Notes: generated from the sequence alone by a model not told the origin. 64,000 bases of DNA from Chitinophaga nivalis (GCF_025989125.1 NZ_JAPDNR010000001.1:7862087-7926086); one strand, 5' to 3'. Positions 18,197-26,745 are shown, counted from the first letter of the stretch. Translations and numbers: made by a program.

Positions 18197-18304
18197 ATAG
18201 TGGTGGCTAATAATGACAACGACAATAATCACGACCTTCGTGATAGCCCAGTTGAGCTGAGGTACGATGTGATTAAGTTTTATATTGTCTTTGTTGACCC
18301 ACAT
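18188..18304 (-). CDS. ilv operon leader peptide (38 aa)
   Basis: Short open frame from ATG at 18304 to TAG at 18190-18188. Residues 24-32 are VVIIVVVII, nine consecutive codons for the end products of the operon; Leu, Ile and Val are also frequent earlier. It sits about 20 bases after a predicted transcription start and ends inside the antiterminator strand. This is the classical architecture of a ribosome-stalling attenuation peptide: low charged tRNA-Val or tRNA-Ile stalls the ribosome and lets ilvE onward be transcribed. The frame stays open upstream of 18304, but that part precedes the predicted start of transcription, so the short form is preferred. It has no expected function as a protein. 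Confidence 0.82.
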   Translation of the reverse strand: MWVNKDNIKLNHIVPQLNWAITKVVIIVVVIISHHYGG

Positions 18305-18332
18305 AATGGAGGTGATTATTTTACTATCGATA

Positions 18333-18364
18333 CAAAAGTATTCGTGAAAAAAATAAAAAACAAT
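18333..18364 (-). promoter_or_regulatory. ilv operon promoter
   Basis: Bacteroidota-type promoter read on the minus strand: -33 ATTG at 18364-18361, 20-base spacer, -7 TACTTTTG at 18340-18333 (fits TAnnTTTG exactly). Start of transcription is expected near 18326, about 22 bases before the leader-peptide ATG. Confidence 0.78.
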
Positions 18365-18554
18365 AACACCTTCAATATTTCGTGAAAAATTAATCACATA
18401 AGGCGTTTTTGAAAATATTCAAAAAAAGTCGCTTTTACAGCAATAATATCTAAAGAATTACGAATCCGGAATTAATATTTTCTTTTTTCAGATGGAAAAT
18501 ATCCGGCAGTACGGGTAAAATGGGGATCCTTTCGCCGGAAAGCAGTGCCCCCAT

Positions 18555-18584
18555 AAAAAAGCCCGGTGCGTTAAACACCGGGCT
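18555..18584 (-). terminator. Terminator of the kinase/nucleotidyltransferase unit
   Basis: On the minus strand AGCCCGGTG (18584-18576) pairs with CACCGGGCT (18568-18560) over a 7-base loop, followed by a T run, 27 bases after the kinase stop. Confidence 0.88.
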
Positions 18585-18610
18585 CAATGATTTCATTTCT
18601 TGTTCATGTT

Positions 18611-19702
18611 CTACACTTGTTCGCTGACATGCAGGCATTTATCAATGATCTGCTGCAGTACGGTTTCTTTTTCAATAAGGCGCTGTAATAATACGAGTTG
18701 GTTATTGGCGCGTTCGTAATTATGTTGTGGATACTTGATGGGATAGTAAATGTCGCCGTTTAAATAATCGGTCAGAAAACGTATCCCCTGCATATAGATC
18801 ATGAACTTCCCGGCAAAGAACAACTGTTCTTTCTCTACTTTTGTCAAAGTTCCGCCAATCTCCTGCAAATACCCCTGCATCAGGGCTTCGTAGTATTCTT
18901 CGCGGATAACGATCTGGCTGAGGTCTCGCTCTTCTTCGGATACCGGACACACATAGGTGCGTATCATATCACCGAGGTCGGAGATGATTTTTCCGGGCAT
19001 CAGGGTATCCAGGTCGCACACACAAATACCTTCATAAGTATCCTTGTTCAGCAATACGTTATTGATTTTGGTATCATGGTGCATCAGGTGGTCTCTGAAT
19101 TCCGGATTTGTTTTCAGCTGTTCATACGTTACTGCGATGTCTGAATAGCGGAGGAATGCTTCCGTCATCTCTTCTGCTGCTGCTTTCCGGTCGTCCTTTG
19201 CGTTGCGGATAGCTTCCTGAAAAGCACTGTAACGTAAAGTCAGGTTGTGAAAGTTCGGAATAGAAGCTTTAAACGGCTTCAGATCGATACCCGAAAGGTT
19301 ACTGGCCAGGCGGCCAAACTGTTTGGCTGCCTCAAATGCCTGCTTTGGGTTGTCGGCCTGATCTACCGTCACGGAACCGGCAATAAAAGGGATCATGCGC
19401 CAGTATTCGTTGTCCATTACATACAGCTCTTCCCCGTCTACAGTAGGGATGGGCGTAATGAACAGATAGCCGGGATGATGCGCGGCCAGATAGTCTGCTG
19501 CCATTCGTTGGTTGGCGGCAATCACACCTGGTTCCTTAAATACGTTGACATTAATTTTCTGTAAAACGTATTTGCTGCCGTCCTGCTTTTTTTCGAGCAG
19601 AAAAGTGTTGTTAATGTGTCCTGATCCAAATTTCCGGACATGCAATCCTTCAGGCTCAAGTCCAAAAGCCTGAAGGATCTTTGTATTAGGTGTTATTTCC
19701 AT
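18611..19702 (-). CDS. NahK-like sugar 1-kinase (aminoglycoside phosphotransferase fold)
   Basis: Cytosolic kinase of 363 residues with the phosphotransferase (APH) fold. The catalytic segment HHDTKINNVLL at 208-218 gives D210 as base and N215 as metal ligand; CDLDTLMPG at 229-237 supplies the second metal aspartate and, with SDLGDMIR just after, closely resembles N-acetylhexosamine 1-kinase (NahK). The expected product is GlcNAc-1-P or GalNAc-1-P, inferred from the motifs. The start overlaps the end of the nucleotidyltransferase gene by 10 bases, so the two are translated together and probably act in sequence. An AmgK-type role on MurNAc/GlcNAc is the main alternative. Confidence 0.75.
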   Translation of the reverse strand: MEITPNTKILQAFGLEPEGLHVRKFGSGHINNTFLLEKKQDGSKYVLQKINVNVFKEPGVIAANQRMAADYLAAHHPGYLFITPIPTVDGEELYVMDNEYWRMIPFIAGSVTVDQADNPKQAFEAAKQFGRLASNLSGIDLKPFKASIPNFHNLTLRYSAFQEAIRNAKDDRKAAAEEMTEAFLRYSDIAVTYEQLKTNPEFRDHLMHHDTKINNVLLNKDTYEGICVCDLDTLMPGKIISDLGDMIRTYVCPVSEEERDLSQIVIREEYYEALMQGYLQEIGGTLTKVEKEQLFFAGKFMIYMQGIRFLTDYLNGDIYYPIKYPQHNYERANNQLVLLQRLIEKETVLQQIIDKCLHVSEQV

Positions 19703-20595
19703 AAATTGTCGGGATATTCTCCTTTATCAACCAAAGCCGACAAGCTGGCCTGCACACCCGGTGCATCTTCTTTGTAGGTTACTCCAAACCATTTGGCGCT
19801 GGTAGGCAACACTTTCACCTTTCCTACTCCACGGCTGATGAATTGATCAGCAATAATCGGAATAAAGAATTCAGCTTTAGGGTTGCTGAGGTTTTTCTCC
19901 AGAAATTCGTTGAATAATTCCTGACTCAGGTCAAATACACTCGGATGGAAACCCCAGAAGTTCATAGACACCGGTGTTTCAGCTGACAGCGGATGTTTGC
20001 TGCCATCTGCTTCTTCGTAAACAATCTGGTCGTTATCCTGGTATACTTTGGTTCTCTCATTAATAGCGGTCAGGTTTTGCTGTGCATCTACCGCGCATAC
20101 GCCGCGGGATACAGAACCGTGTTCGCTGATGGTTTTACCCAGTTCGTAACCCACTACGCTGTAAACGTCCGGTTTACAATCATTATTCAGGAAGCCAGCC
20201 ATTTTTACAAATGAATCTGTACCATAGAAATCATCCGCGTTGATTACCGCAAATGGTTCTTTGATCGCATTTTTTGCACACAGGATGGCATGCGCAGTTC
20301 CCCATGGCTTTGTTCTGTCTTCAGGCACCGCGTGATCCCCTACAAATGCATCCATTTCCTGAAATACATAATCCACTGCGATTCTGCCTTTCAGCTTAGG
20401 TTCAAAGATTTCTTTAAAGTCGGCTTCAAAATTCCTGCGGATAATGAATACGATTTTTCCAAAACCAGCTTTGATTGCATCGTAAATAGAATAATCAATG
20501 ATGGTTTCGCCGCTGGGACCAAATTGCTGTATTTGCTTTAAACTCCCGTACCGGCTGGCCATTCCGGCCGCCAAAATCAATAAAGTAGGTTGCAT
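19693..20595 (-). CDS. Sugar-1-phosphate nucleotidyltransferase
   Basis: Nucleotidyltransferase of 300 residues with an N-terminal Rossmann-like domain. LILAAGMASRYGSLKQ at 5-20 is the nucleotide-binding signature (a variant of the usual glycine-rich loop plus catalytic lysine), and INADDFYG near 118 is the metal-binding aspartate site. It should join a sugar 1-phosphate with a nucleoside triphosphate; UTP and an N-acetylhexosamine phosphate are the likely pair because the next, overlapping gene encodes a NahK-like kinase. This would form a two-step salvage route to UDP-amino sugars. The base and sugar cannot be read with certainty. A small hairpin (GCGTTAAA/TTTAACGC, 20644-20678) lies upstream. 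Confidence 0.75.
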   Translation of the reverse strand: MQPTLLILAAGMASRYGSLKQIQQFGPSGETIIDYSIYDAIKAGFGKIVFIIRRNFEADFKEIFEPKLKGRIAVDYVFQEMDAFVGDHAVPEDRTKPWGTAHAILCAKNAIKEPFAVINADDFYGTDSFVKMAGFLNNDCKPDVYSVVGYELGKTISEHGSVSRGVCAVDAQQNLTAINERTKVYQDNDQIVYEEADGSKHPLSAETPVSMNFWGFHPSVFDLSQELFNEFLEKNLSNPKAEFFIPIIADQFISRGVGKVKVLPTSAKWFGVTYKEDAPGVQASLSALVDKGEYPDNLWK

Positions 20596-21659
20596 TTTGT
20601 CTATGTTAGTTTATAATTTCCAATTAAATCGCTAAAAGTACCGGCGTTAAATTTAATCATTAAAAGCATTTTTAACGCTTTTACCCTTATCGGCGTGCGG
20701 TTTCGAGTGATCAAAGCTGACTAATGGCAGAACGACTGGTCTTTTTTTGCCGGAGCAAAATAAGTATTAATAATCAAATATCTTATGCCTTTTTATAGTG
20801 AAGGGGCGATACAGTCAGGGCCTAAACAATATAGCAGGACATTTACTTTAAAGCGGGATAGCCGGCAGAATACCACGTGGCACACACTTTCCCCGTTTTT
20901 GCCTGCAGTTTGTATATAACGTTTACGCTTACCCTAACCGGCTTTATTTCCAGTCTGCCCCCGTAATATTCAAGCGATCAATATATATTAAAATAAATAA
21001 TATTATTTATTTCCCTGCCATTTTCTGGCATCTCCCGGCTTTATACTACAGCAGATAGTGCTCACCCATAATACGCCTTATCTGCGTAAATTAACCCGGC
21101 TTCTCATCAGTGCCAGGTTACCAGATAAGCATATGATTATTTCCTGTCAGGATAGCTGTAGTAATCCCCCAACAAGGATATGCTGTTTTAAAAAAGATAG
21201 TATGCATATCATTATAATAAAACATACAACAGACAATGATATACCACACACGTGTTCATCACACAATAGGTGTTCATCTGTATGTCAAGAACTATGGCAA
21301 TAAATCTGATTTATATTTTTTATTGTCAATCACACACTAAAAATATTTACTTGTATTTTATCTTAACGATTTACTTTTTTCTATTAATTTATGAGTAGAC
21401 AATAACGATTATTTCAACACCTGTTGCAACCCTATCTCACATCCGCTCCTGATGAATAATGGCAGCCTGTCTCTCCTATTGCCATCAGGGAAAATCACAC
21501 CATAGCTCCGCCCACATCCGGCTGATAAAAAACAAAGCGCCCGCAAGCGGATAAATACCACTATGATTAGTGATAAAAGTATTGGTTTTATTTCCTCATT
21601 ACCGTTATTTTCACACTTTCTTTTTACAGCGAATATTTAAAGATTAATTAAACGGAACG
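20596..21659. other. Gene-free AT-rich kilobase upstream of GH29
   Basis: No convincing coding frame in about 1,060 bases; short open frames have no recognisable family. It holds a hairpin at 20644-20678, a perfect 20-base AT palindrome at 20992-21011, and a small stem (TGCCA/TGGCA) just after it. The segment is more AT-rich than its flanks, particularly 21170-21400. No exact TAnnTTTG promoter for the fucosidase was found. Confidence 0.6.
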
Positions 21660-23003
21660 ATGAAAAGATTATTAGTGCTGGGAGCCTGTATTACACAGCT
21701 GTACGCAACCTCGTATGCGCAAAAACCAACCTTTCCTGAGAACAAAGAAAAAATGCAGTGGTTTGCGGATGCCAAACTGGGCATCTTTATTCACTGGGGT
21801 ATCTATTCTGTAAAAGGCATAGATGAATCCTGGTCTTTCCACAACAAAAAAATCGCTTACCCGGATTATATGCAGCAGCTGAAAGGCTTTACTGCCAGCA
21901 ACTACGATCCGCAGGCGTGGGCAGATCTGATCAAAGCTTCCGGCGCCCGCTATGCCGTGATGACCACCAAACATCACGATGGCGTTGCCCTGTGGAATAC
22001 CAGCTTTGGTAAACTCGACGTTGTAAAAAGCACACCCGCCAAAAAAGATGTGCTCACCCCGTTATATGCCGCATTACGGAAAGACAGCATCAAATGCGGT
22101 GCTTACTTTTCATTGATCGACTGGAGTTATAAAGATTATCCGCAGTTTCTGAAAGACAGCAGCCGGTACGATATCAAAGCACAACCCGCCAGGTGGCAGC
22201 GTTTCCTCGATTATTACGAAGGACAGATGAAAGAAGTCATGACGAAATTCAATCCTGACTTATGGTGGTTCGATGGCGACTGGGAACATTCCGCCCAAGA
22301 ATGGGAAGCGCCTAAAATGCGTAACATGCTGACAACACATAACCCGAACACCATTATCAATGGCCGCTTACAAGGTTATGGCGACTACGATACACCGGAA
22401 CAAAACTTCCCGGTAACCCGCCCACATGCCAAATGGTGGGAACTGTGCATGACTGTCAACGACAACTGGGGCTGGCAGCCACAGGACACCAACTGGAAAA
22501 CACCTTTTGAAGTGATCTCTATTTTCGTGGATGCCGTAAGCAATGGCGGGAACCTCCTGCTGGACATAGGTCCTAAAGCAGATGGCACCATTCCGGCAGA
22601 ACAGGTAACCGTACTGCAGGAACTGGGCGCCTGGAACCAGCGCAACGGGGAAGGTATTTTCAATACCATCGGTGGTATCCCGCAGGGACACTTCTATGGC
22701 CCTACCACACTCTCTAAAGACTCTACCACCTTATACCTGTTCCTCCCTGGTAAAACCAGCGGCCAGGTCGTGATCAAAGGTCTGGATAATAAAATCACAT
22801 CTATCAGCACCCTGGGCACCGGTACGCCGCTTTCCCACAAAATTGTGGGTAAAATTTCCTGGAGCCCTGTACCCGGACTGGTATACATCCAGGTACCGGA
22901 AAATGTGCAGGATAAATACGTGACCGTACTGAAGGTAAAACTGGATAAACCGGTAAAACTGTACAGAGGTAAAGGCGGTTACCTGACCAATGACAACGAA
23001 TAA
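21660..23003 (+). CDS. Glycoside hydrolase family 29 alpha-L-fucosidase
   Basis: Retaining alpha-L-fucosidase, 447 residues, exported by a signal peptide (MKRLLVLGACITQLYATSYA, cleavage before QKP). The catalytic barrel shows GIFIHWGIYS at 41-50, TTKHHDG at 102-108 and LWWFDGDWE at 201-209, with D205 as the expected nucleophile. A small C-terminal beta domain follows from about 350. It stands alone on the plus strand behind a gene-free kilobase and ahead of a hairpin. With the GH95 enzyme it gives the region two fucose-type exo-glycosidases. Specificity for linkage is not readable. Confidence 0.92.
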   Translation: MKRLLVLGACITQLYATSYAQKPTFPENKEKMQWFADAKLGIFIHWGIYSVKGIDESWSFHNKKIAYPDYMQQLKGFTASNYDPQAWADLIKASGARYAVMTTKHHDGVALWNTSFGKLDVVKSTPAKKDVLTPLYAALRKDSIKCGAYFSLIDWSYKDYPQFLKDSSRYDIKAQPARWQRFLDYYEGQMKEVMTKFNPDLWWFDGDWEHSAQEWEAPKMRNMLTTHNPNTIINGRLQGYGDYDTPEQNFPVTRPHAKWWELCMTVNDNWGWQPQDTNWKTPFEVISIFVDAVSNGGNLLLDIGPKADGTIPAEQVTVLQELGAWNQRNGEGIFNTIGGIPQGHFYGPTTLSKDSTTLYLFLPGKTSGQVVIKGLDNKITSISTLGTGTPLSHKIVGKISWSPVPGLVYIQVPENVQDKYVTVLKVKLDKPVKLYRGKGGYLTNDNE

Positions 23004-23043
23004 ATAACAGCGCTGACCCACCCGGGATCAGGCTTTCCCATAG

Positions 23044-23095
23044 CACGCATTTTCGTGGAGAAACAGCCGGCAACGGCACTCCCCGAAAATGCGTG
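23044..23095 (+). terminator. Hairpin after GH29
   Basis: CACGCATTTTCG (23044-23055) and CGAAAATGCGTG (23084-23095) are perfect complements, with GGAG/CTCC extending the stem inward. There is no T run after it, so termination is plausible but not assured. Confidence 0.55.
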
Positions 23096-23126
23096 TTGCG
23101 TTATCCGTATTTCGTAATTTTCCTGC

Positions 23127-24020
23127 ATGTTATTTTCCTATCAACAGATTACACTGGATACTTTTCATACCTCCTGGCTGCCGGAAGGCCTGGAAGCCGC
23201 CCTATTGCGGCTGGACCAGCTGCATCCTGCCATCTCCGGCAACAAGTGGTTTAAGCTGAAATACAACCTGGCAGCGGCGAAAGCAGCCGGAGCCACCCGT
23301 ATCGTGACTTTCGGAGGCGCCTACTCCAATCATATTGCTGCTACCGCCGTCGCCTGTAAAATGGCCGGCTTTGCCGCCACGGGCATTATCCGGGGCGAAC
23401 AGCCGGCTATACCCGGCCATACCCTGCAACAGGCCGCCGCTCATGGAATGGAGCTGGTATTTGTAAGCCGGGAAGACTATAAAAACAAGTATGATCCTTC
23501 CCAGTGGTATTATCACCAGGCGGATACCCTGGTGATCCCGGAAGGCGGCCATAATGCAGCCGGTGCACAGGGCTGTGAAGAAATACTGACCATTCACCCC
23601 ACTGCCGGCTATACGCATATTTTATGTGCGGCGGGTACCGGTACTACCCTCGCCGGGCTCATTAACCAGGCAGCGCCTTCCCAGCAGGTCATCGGTATTC
23701 CTGTGCTCAAGGGCGCGCAGTTCCTGGAAAAGGACATCAGCGACCTGCTGCGGCCGGATCATACCGCCCAATGGCGCCTGTTATATGATCATCACGGCGG
23801 CGGATATGCTAAAATATCTCCGGGCCTTATAGATTTTATCAATACTTTTTACCAGGAAACCGGCATTCCCACAGATATTATTTATACCGGAAAACTGCTG
23901 CTGGCATTCCGTGAACTGGTGCAGCAGGGCTACTTCCCGGATAACAGCCGGGTACTGCTCATCCATACCGGCGGCCTGCAGGGTAACCTATCTCTTGCAC
24001 CGGGTACGCTGGCCTTTTAA
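23127..24020 (+). CDS. PLP-dependent deaminase/desulfhydrase (ACC deaminase / D-cysteine desulfhydrase family)
   Basis: Fold-type II PLP enzyme of 297 residues. SGNKWFKLKYN at 37-47 contains the expected Schiff-base lysine K40, GGAYSNHIAATA near 68-79 is the substrate-carboxylate loop with the stacking serine-asparagine-histidine typical of this group, and GTGTTLAG is the phosphate loop. Family members deaminate 1-aminocyclopropane-1-carboxylate or break down D-cysteine; the D-cysteine side is commoner in bacteria, but the two cannot be told apart here. Starts 31 bases after the GH29 hairpin; the gene downstream is unrelated. Confidence 0.82.
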   Translation: MLFSYQQITLDTFHTSWLPEGLEAALLRLDQLHPAISGNKWFKLKYNLAAAKAAGATRIVTFGGAYSNHIAATAVACKMAGFAATGIIRGEQPAIPGHTLQQAAAHGMELVFVSREDYKNKYDPSQWYYHQADTLVIPEGGHNAAGAQGCEEILTIHPTAGYTHILCAAGTGTTLAGLINQAAPSQQVIGIPVLKGAQFLEKDISDLLRPDHTAQWRLLYDHHGGGYAKISPGLIDFINTFYQETGIPTDIIYTGKLLLAFRELVQQGYFPDNSRVLLIHTGGLQGNLSLAPGTLAF

Positions 24021-24031
24021 AAACTGTTCTT

Positions 24032-24057
24032 TATATTTGAACGGTAGTGTATTTTTG
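24032..24057 (+). promoter_or_regulatory. Candidate -7 boxes upstream of the 24086 gene
   Basis: Two exact TAnnTTTG boxes, TATATTTG at 24032-24039 and TATTTTTG at 24050-24057. No good -33 TTTG at the right distance for either. The second would give a short leader of about 20 bases. Confidence 0.4.
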
Positions 24058-24085
24058 CCAACTTAAAGCGCTTGGAATTATTAGT

Positions 24086-24811
24086 ATGAAGCAGGTAGTA
24101 CCTATTTGTATAGGCATCGGAATTTTTTTATTGACAGCATTGACCGGTAAGGCTCAGGAATATACGCCACCTGTATTGCCCGATTTCACGGCCACCATTA
24201 AAACCGGTAAAATCCAGCTGGACTGGATCTCGGGATTTATGCAGGTAAGAGAAATCGGCGTGCAGCGATCCCTCGACAGTGTGCTGAACTTTAACACCAT
24301 CGGATACGCGAGTTATCCTACCCAAACCCGGAATGCTTACCTGGATAATAAACCGTTGCCAGGTACCAACTACTATCGTTTATTCATCGTATTTACCAAC
24401 GGCCGGTTTCTCTACAGTAAAACAGTACTGGCGCTGTCTGACAGCACTATCCGGGCTGACCAGAAGCTGCAGTATGCCGATATTAAAGATGCAGCCAAAG
24501 GGCTGAGAGGTAAAGAAGAAGAAAACAAAGAGCCGGAAAGAATTGTGTGGCGGCCCTCCAACTATGTTTACACCACGGCAGACGGGAACATTAATATCAA
24601 AGTACCGGATGCCCTCCAGAAAAAATATTCCGTGAAGTTTTACGAGTCAAACGGGACTTTCCTGTTTGACATTGACCACCTGAAAGGCCCTTCCCTGATC
24701 CTGGAGAAGGCCGTATTCCTGCATGCCGGCTGGTTCAACTTTGAACTGTATGAAGAAGGCAAGCTGAAAGAAAAATGGAACTTCTTTATTCCGCTTAATT
24801 ACAAAATGTAA
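24086..24811 (+). CDS. Exported protein of unknown function
   Basis: 241 residues from the ATG at 24086, starting with a signal peptide (about 22 residues to GKAQE). An upstream in-frame start at 24047 would push the signal inward and is not used. The middle resembles a fibronectin-type beta domain by its pattern (WISGFMQVREIGVQRSLD, then NYYRLFI), which many periplasmic Bacteroidota proteins share; a charged linker (GKEEENKEPER) precedes a second beta-rich part. I do not recognise a named family. It ends at a large bidirectional palindrome before lipB. Confidence 0.65.
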   Translation: MKQVVPICIGIGIFLLTALTGKAQEYTPPVLPDFTATIKTGKIQLDWISGFMQVREIGVQRSLDSVLNFNTIGYASYPTQTRNAYLDNKPLPGTNYYRLFIVFTNGRFLYSKTVLALSDSTIRADQKLQYADIKDAAKGLRGKEEENKEPERIVWRPSNYVYTTADGNINIKVPDALQKKYSVKFYESNGTFLFDIDHLKGPSLILEKAVFLHAGWFNFELYEEGKLKEKWNFFIPLNYKM

Positions 24812-24814
24812 TAC

Positions 24815-24852
24815 AACCCAAAGGCCCCGGTACATACCGGGGCCTTTGGGTT
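24815..24852. terminator. Bidirectional hairpin between 24811 and lipB
   Basis: AACCCAAAGGCCCCGGTA and its exact complement are separated by only two bases, giving an 18-bp perfect stem between two convergent genes. T runs are short, but position and stability favour termination in both directions. Confidence 0.7.
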
Positions 24853-24872
24853 AATATCGTTGGGATACGTAT

Positions 24873-25571
24873 TTAAATCATCTCCGCATCAAATACCTCG
24901 GCAAAATGCTTGCTCAGCCGGGCTTTGACTTCTTCCACCGGCACCTCGCGGCCTACTTCCAGGTTCAGGGAAGCCACCTTTTTATCGGCAATACCACAAG
25001 GGATAATATTGGAAAAATAATCCATCGGTGTATTGACGTTCAGCGCAAAGCCATGCATGGTTACCCAACGGCTGCAACGCACGCCCATCGCACATATCTT
25101 ACGGGCGGCCAATTTATTGTGCGGGTCCAGCCACACGCCGGTTTCGCCCTGGGAACGGTCGCCGGTAACGCCATAATCCGCCAGGGTGCGGATGATGACT
25201 TCTTCCAGACAACGCAGGTATTTACCGATATCTGTAAAAAAATTTTCGAGATCCAGAATAGGATAGCCTACAATCTGGCCCGGGCCATGAAAAGTTATGT
25301 CCCCGCCGCGGTTCGTGGGCACAAAGCCAATACCGCGGGCGGCCAGTTCCTGCTCATCCAGTAACAGATTTTCCATATGCCCGCTTTTACCCAGGGTATA
25401 TACGGGCGGATGCTCGCAAAACAATAAGTAATTGGTAGTGGGCTTCGGGTGTTGGCCGACGGCCTGTGATTTCAGCTGTACATTTTCCCGGAGGAGCTGT
25501 TCCTGGTAATCCCATGCCTGCTGGTAATCTATAATACCCAGGTCTTTTACGACTATCTGCTGCTTATTCAT
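24873..25571 (-). CDS. lipB: Octanoyl-ACP:protein N-octanoyltransferase
   Basis: Transfers octanoyl groups from ACP to lipoyl domains in lipoate synthesis. From ATG 25571 it has 232 residues; the upstream in-frame TTG-type extension is not supported. RGGDITFHGPGQIVGYP at 88-104 is the family signature; the catalytic pair is K158 (AARKICAMG) and C192 (IPCGI). Divergent from the pseudouridine synthase gene with interleaved promoters. No lipA is seen next to it. Confidence 0.94.
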   Translation of the reverse strand: MNKQQIVVKDLGIIDYQQAWDYQEQLLRENVQLKSQAVGQHPKPTTNYLLFCEHPPVYTLGKSGHMENLLLDEQELAARGIGFVPTNRGGDITFHGPGQIVGYPILDLENFFTDIGKYLRCLEEVIIRTLADYGVTGDRSQGETGVWLDPHNKLAARKICAMGVRCSRWVTMHGFALNVNTPMDYFSNIIPCGIADKKVASLNLEVGREVPVEEVKARLSKHFAEVFDAEMI

Positions 25572-25610
25572 CTTACTTTCGGATTGAAGAAAACGCCAGG
25601 CGGGCTGCTT

Positions 25611-25643
25611 TTTGTTTTCAGCGCACAAAGATACGTACCTTTG
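25611..25643 (+). promoter_or_regulatory. Promoter of the pseudouridine synthase gene
   Basis: TTTG at 25611-25614, 21-base spacer, TACCTTTG at 25636-25643. Transcription would start about 9 bases before the ATG at 25659. Confidence 0.68.
25626..25633 (-). promoter_or_regulatory. -7 box for lipB
   Basis: TATCTTTG on the minus strand fits TAnnTTTG; it lies within the spacer of the opposing promoter and 54 bases before the lipB ATG. No clear -33 element. Confidence 0.5.
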
Positions 25644-25658
25644 CAAAAATTTATATTA

Positions 25659-26726
25659 ATGGCTGAAGAATTGCTGGAACTGGAAGATGAGCTGGAAAAC
25701 GGTGATGGCAGTGAGGAATTGTATGAAAAAATCAATATGGTTGTAGATAAAGGGCAGGAGCCTATCCGTATTGATAAATTCCTTACCTACCGTATTGAAG
25801 GTGCCACCCGCAATAAAATACAACAGGCGCTCGATGGCGAGCTGGTTATTGTTAACGATAAACCCGTTAAGGCCAACTACAAGATCAAGCCGCAGGACAA
25901 AATCGTTGTGTATTCCAACAGAAATCCGGAAAGCACCGAAATAATACCGCAGGAATTACCCCTGAATATTGTGTATGAAGATGAAGATGTAATGATCATC
26001 GATAAACCTGCCGGCCTGGTAGTACACCCGGGCTGTGGTAACCGGGATGGTACCCTGGTGAATGGTTTATCGTGGTATCTGGGCGATAAAACACAAGCTA
26101 CCGAACCGGAAATTCCCCGTTTCGGCCTGGTGCACCGGATCGATAAAAATACCAGCGGCCTGTTGGTCATTGCCAAATCAGACAAGGCGATGAATGACCT
26201 GGCCAAACAGTTTTTTGACCACACAGTACACCGTCGGTATATTGCCCTGACCTGGGGAAATTTTGAAGAAGACGAAGGTACGGTTATCGCACATGTGGGC
26301 CGCCATCAGCGGTTACGCAAAATCATGGATGCCTATCCCGACGGAGAATATGGTAAAGAAGCCATTACCCATTACCGGGTGCTGGAACGCTTTAACTATG
26401 TATCCCTGGTAGAATGCCGGCTGGAAACAGGCCGCACGCACCAGATCCGCGTACATATGCAACACATCGGCCACTCCCTTTTCAATGATGAAACCTATGG
26501 TGGTAACCGCATTGTAAAAGGTACCATCTATACCAAATACAAACAGTTTGTGGAAAACTGCTTTGATATCATGCCGCGCCATGCCCTGCATGCGCAGCAG
26601 CTGGGCTTTATACACCCACGCACCCGGCAGCAGATGTACTTCGAAAGTCCTATGCCAGCCGATTTCACCAGCGTGCTGGAAAAATGGAGAAGATATGTAG
26701 CCGCCAGACCACTGGATGTAGAATAA
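25659..26726 (+). CDS. RluA-family 23S rRNA pseudouridine synthase (RluD type)
   Basis: Converts uridines of large-subunit rRNA to pseudouridine. From ATG 25659 it has 355 residues: an acidic N-terminal tail (1-32), an S4 RNA-binding domain (about 34-83), then the synthase domain with GLVHRIDKNTSGL at 156-168, whose D162 is the catalytic aspartate. The combination of S4 domain and length matches RluD and RluC-like enzymes; exact target sites are not readable. The upstream in-frame start at 25584 lies before the promoter -7 box and is rejected. Followed by a strong terminator. Confidence 0.9.
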   Translation: MAEELLELEDELENGDGSEELYEKINMVVDKGQEPIRIDKFLTYRIEGATRNKIQQALDGELVIVNDKPVKANYKIKPQDKIVVYSNRNPESTEIIPQELPLNIVYEDEDVMIIDKPAGLVVHPGCGNRDGTLVNGLSWYLGDKTQATEPEIPRFGLVHRIDKNTSGLLVIAKSDKAMNDLAKQFFDHTVHRRYIALTWGNFEEDEGTVIAHVGRHQRLRKIMDAYPDGEYGKEAITHYRVLERFNYVSLVECRLETGRTHQIRVHMQHIGHSLFNDETYGGNRIVKGTIYTKYKQFVENCFDIMPRHALHAQQLGFIHPRTRQQMYFESPMPADFTSVLEKWRRYVAARPLDVE

Positions 26727-26745
26727 TCTTTCCTGCGATAAAAGT

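Noticed and set aside
18305..18397. Longer version of the ilv leader frame (69 codons)
   Set aside because: The extra part lies upstream of the predicted start of transcription near 18326, so ATG at 18304 is the likely start.
21058..21303. 81-codon frame in the gap upstream of GH29
   Set aside because: Cysteine/histidine-rich, no domain, no start signal and poor codon use.
24815..24852. Large palindrome as the end of a mobile element
   Set aside because: There is no second copy nearby, no target duplication and no transposase; position between convergent genes fits a terminator.
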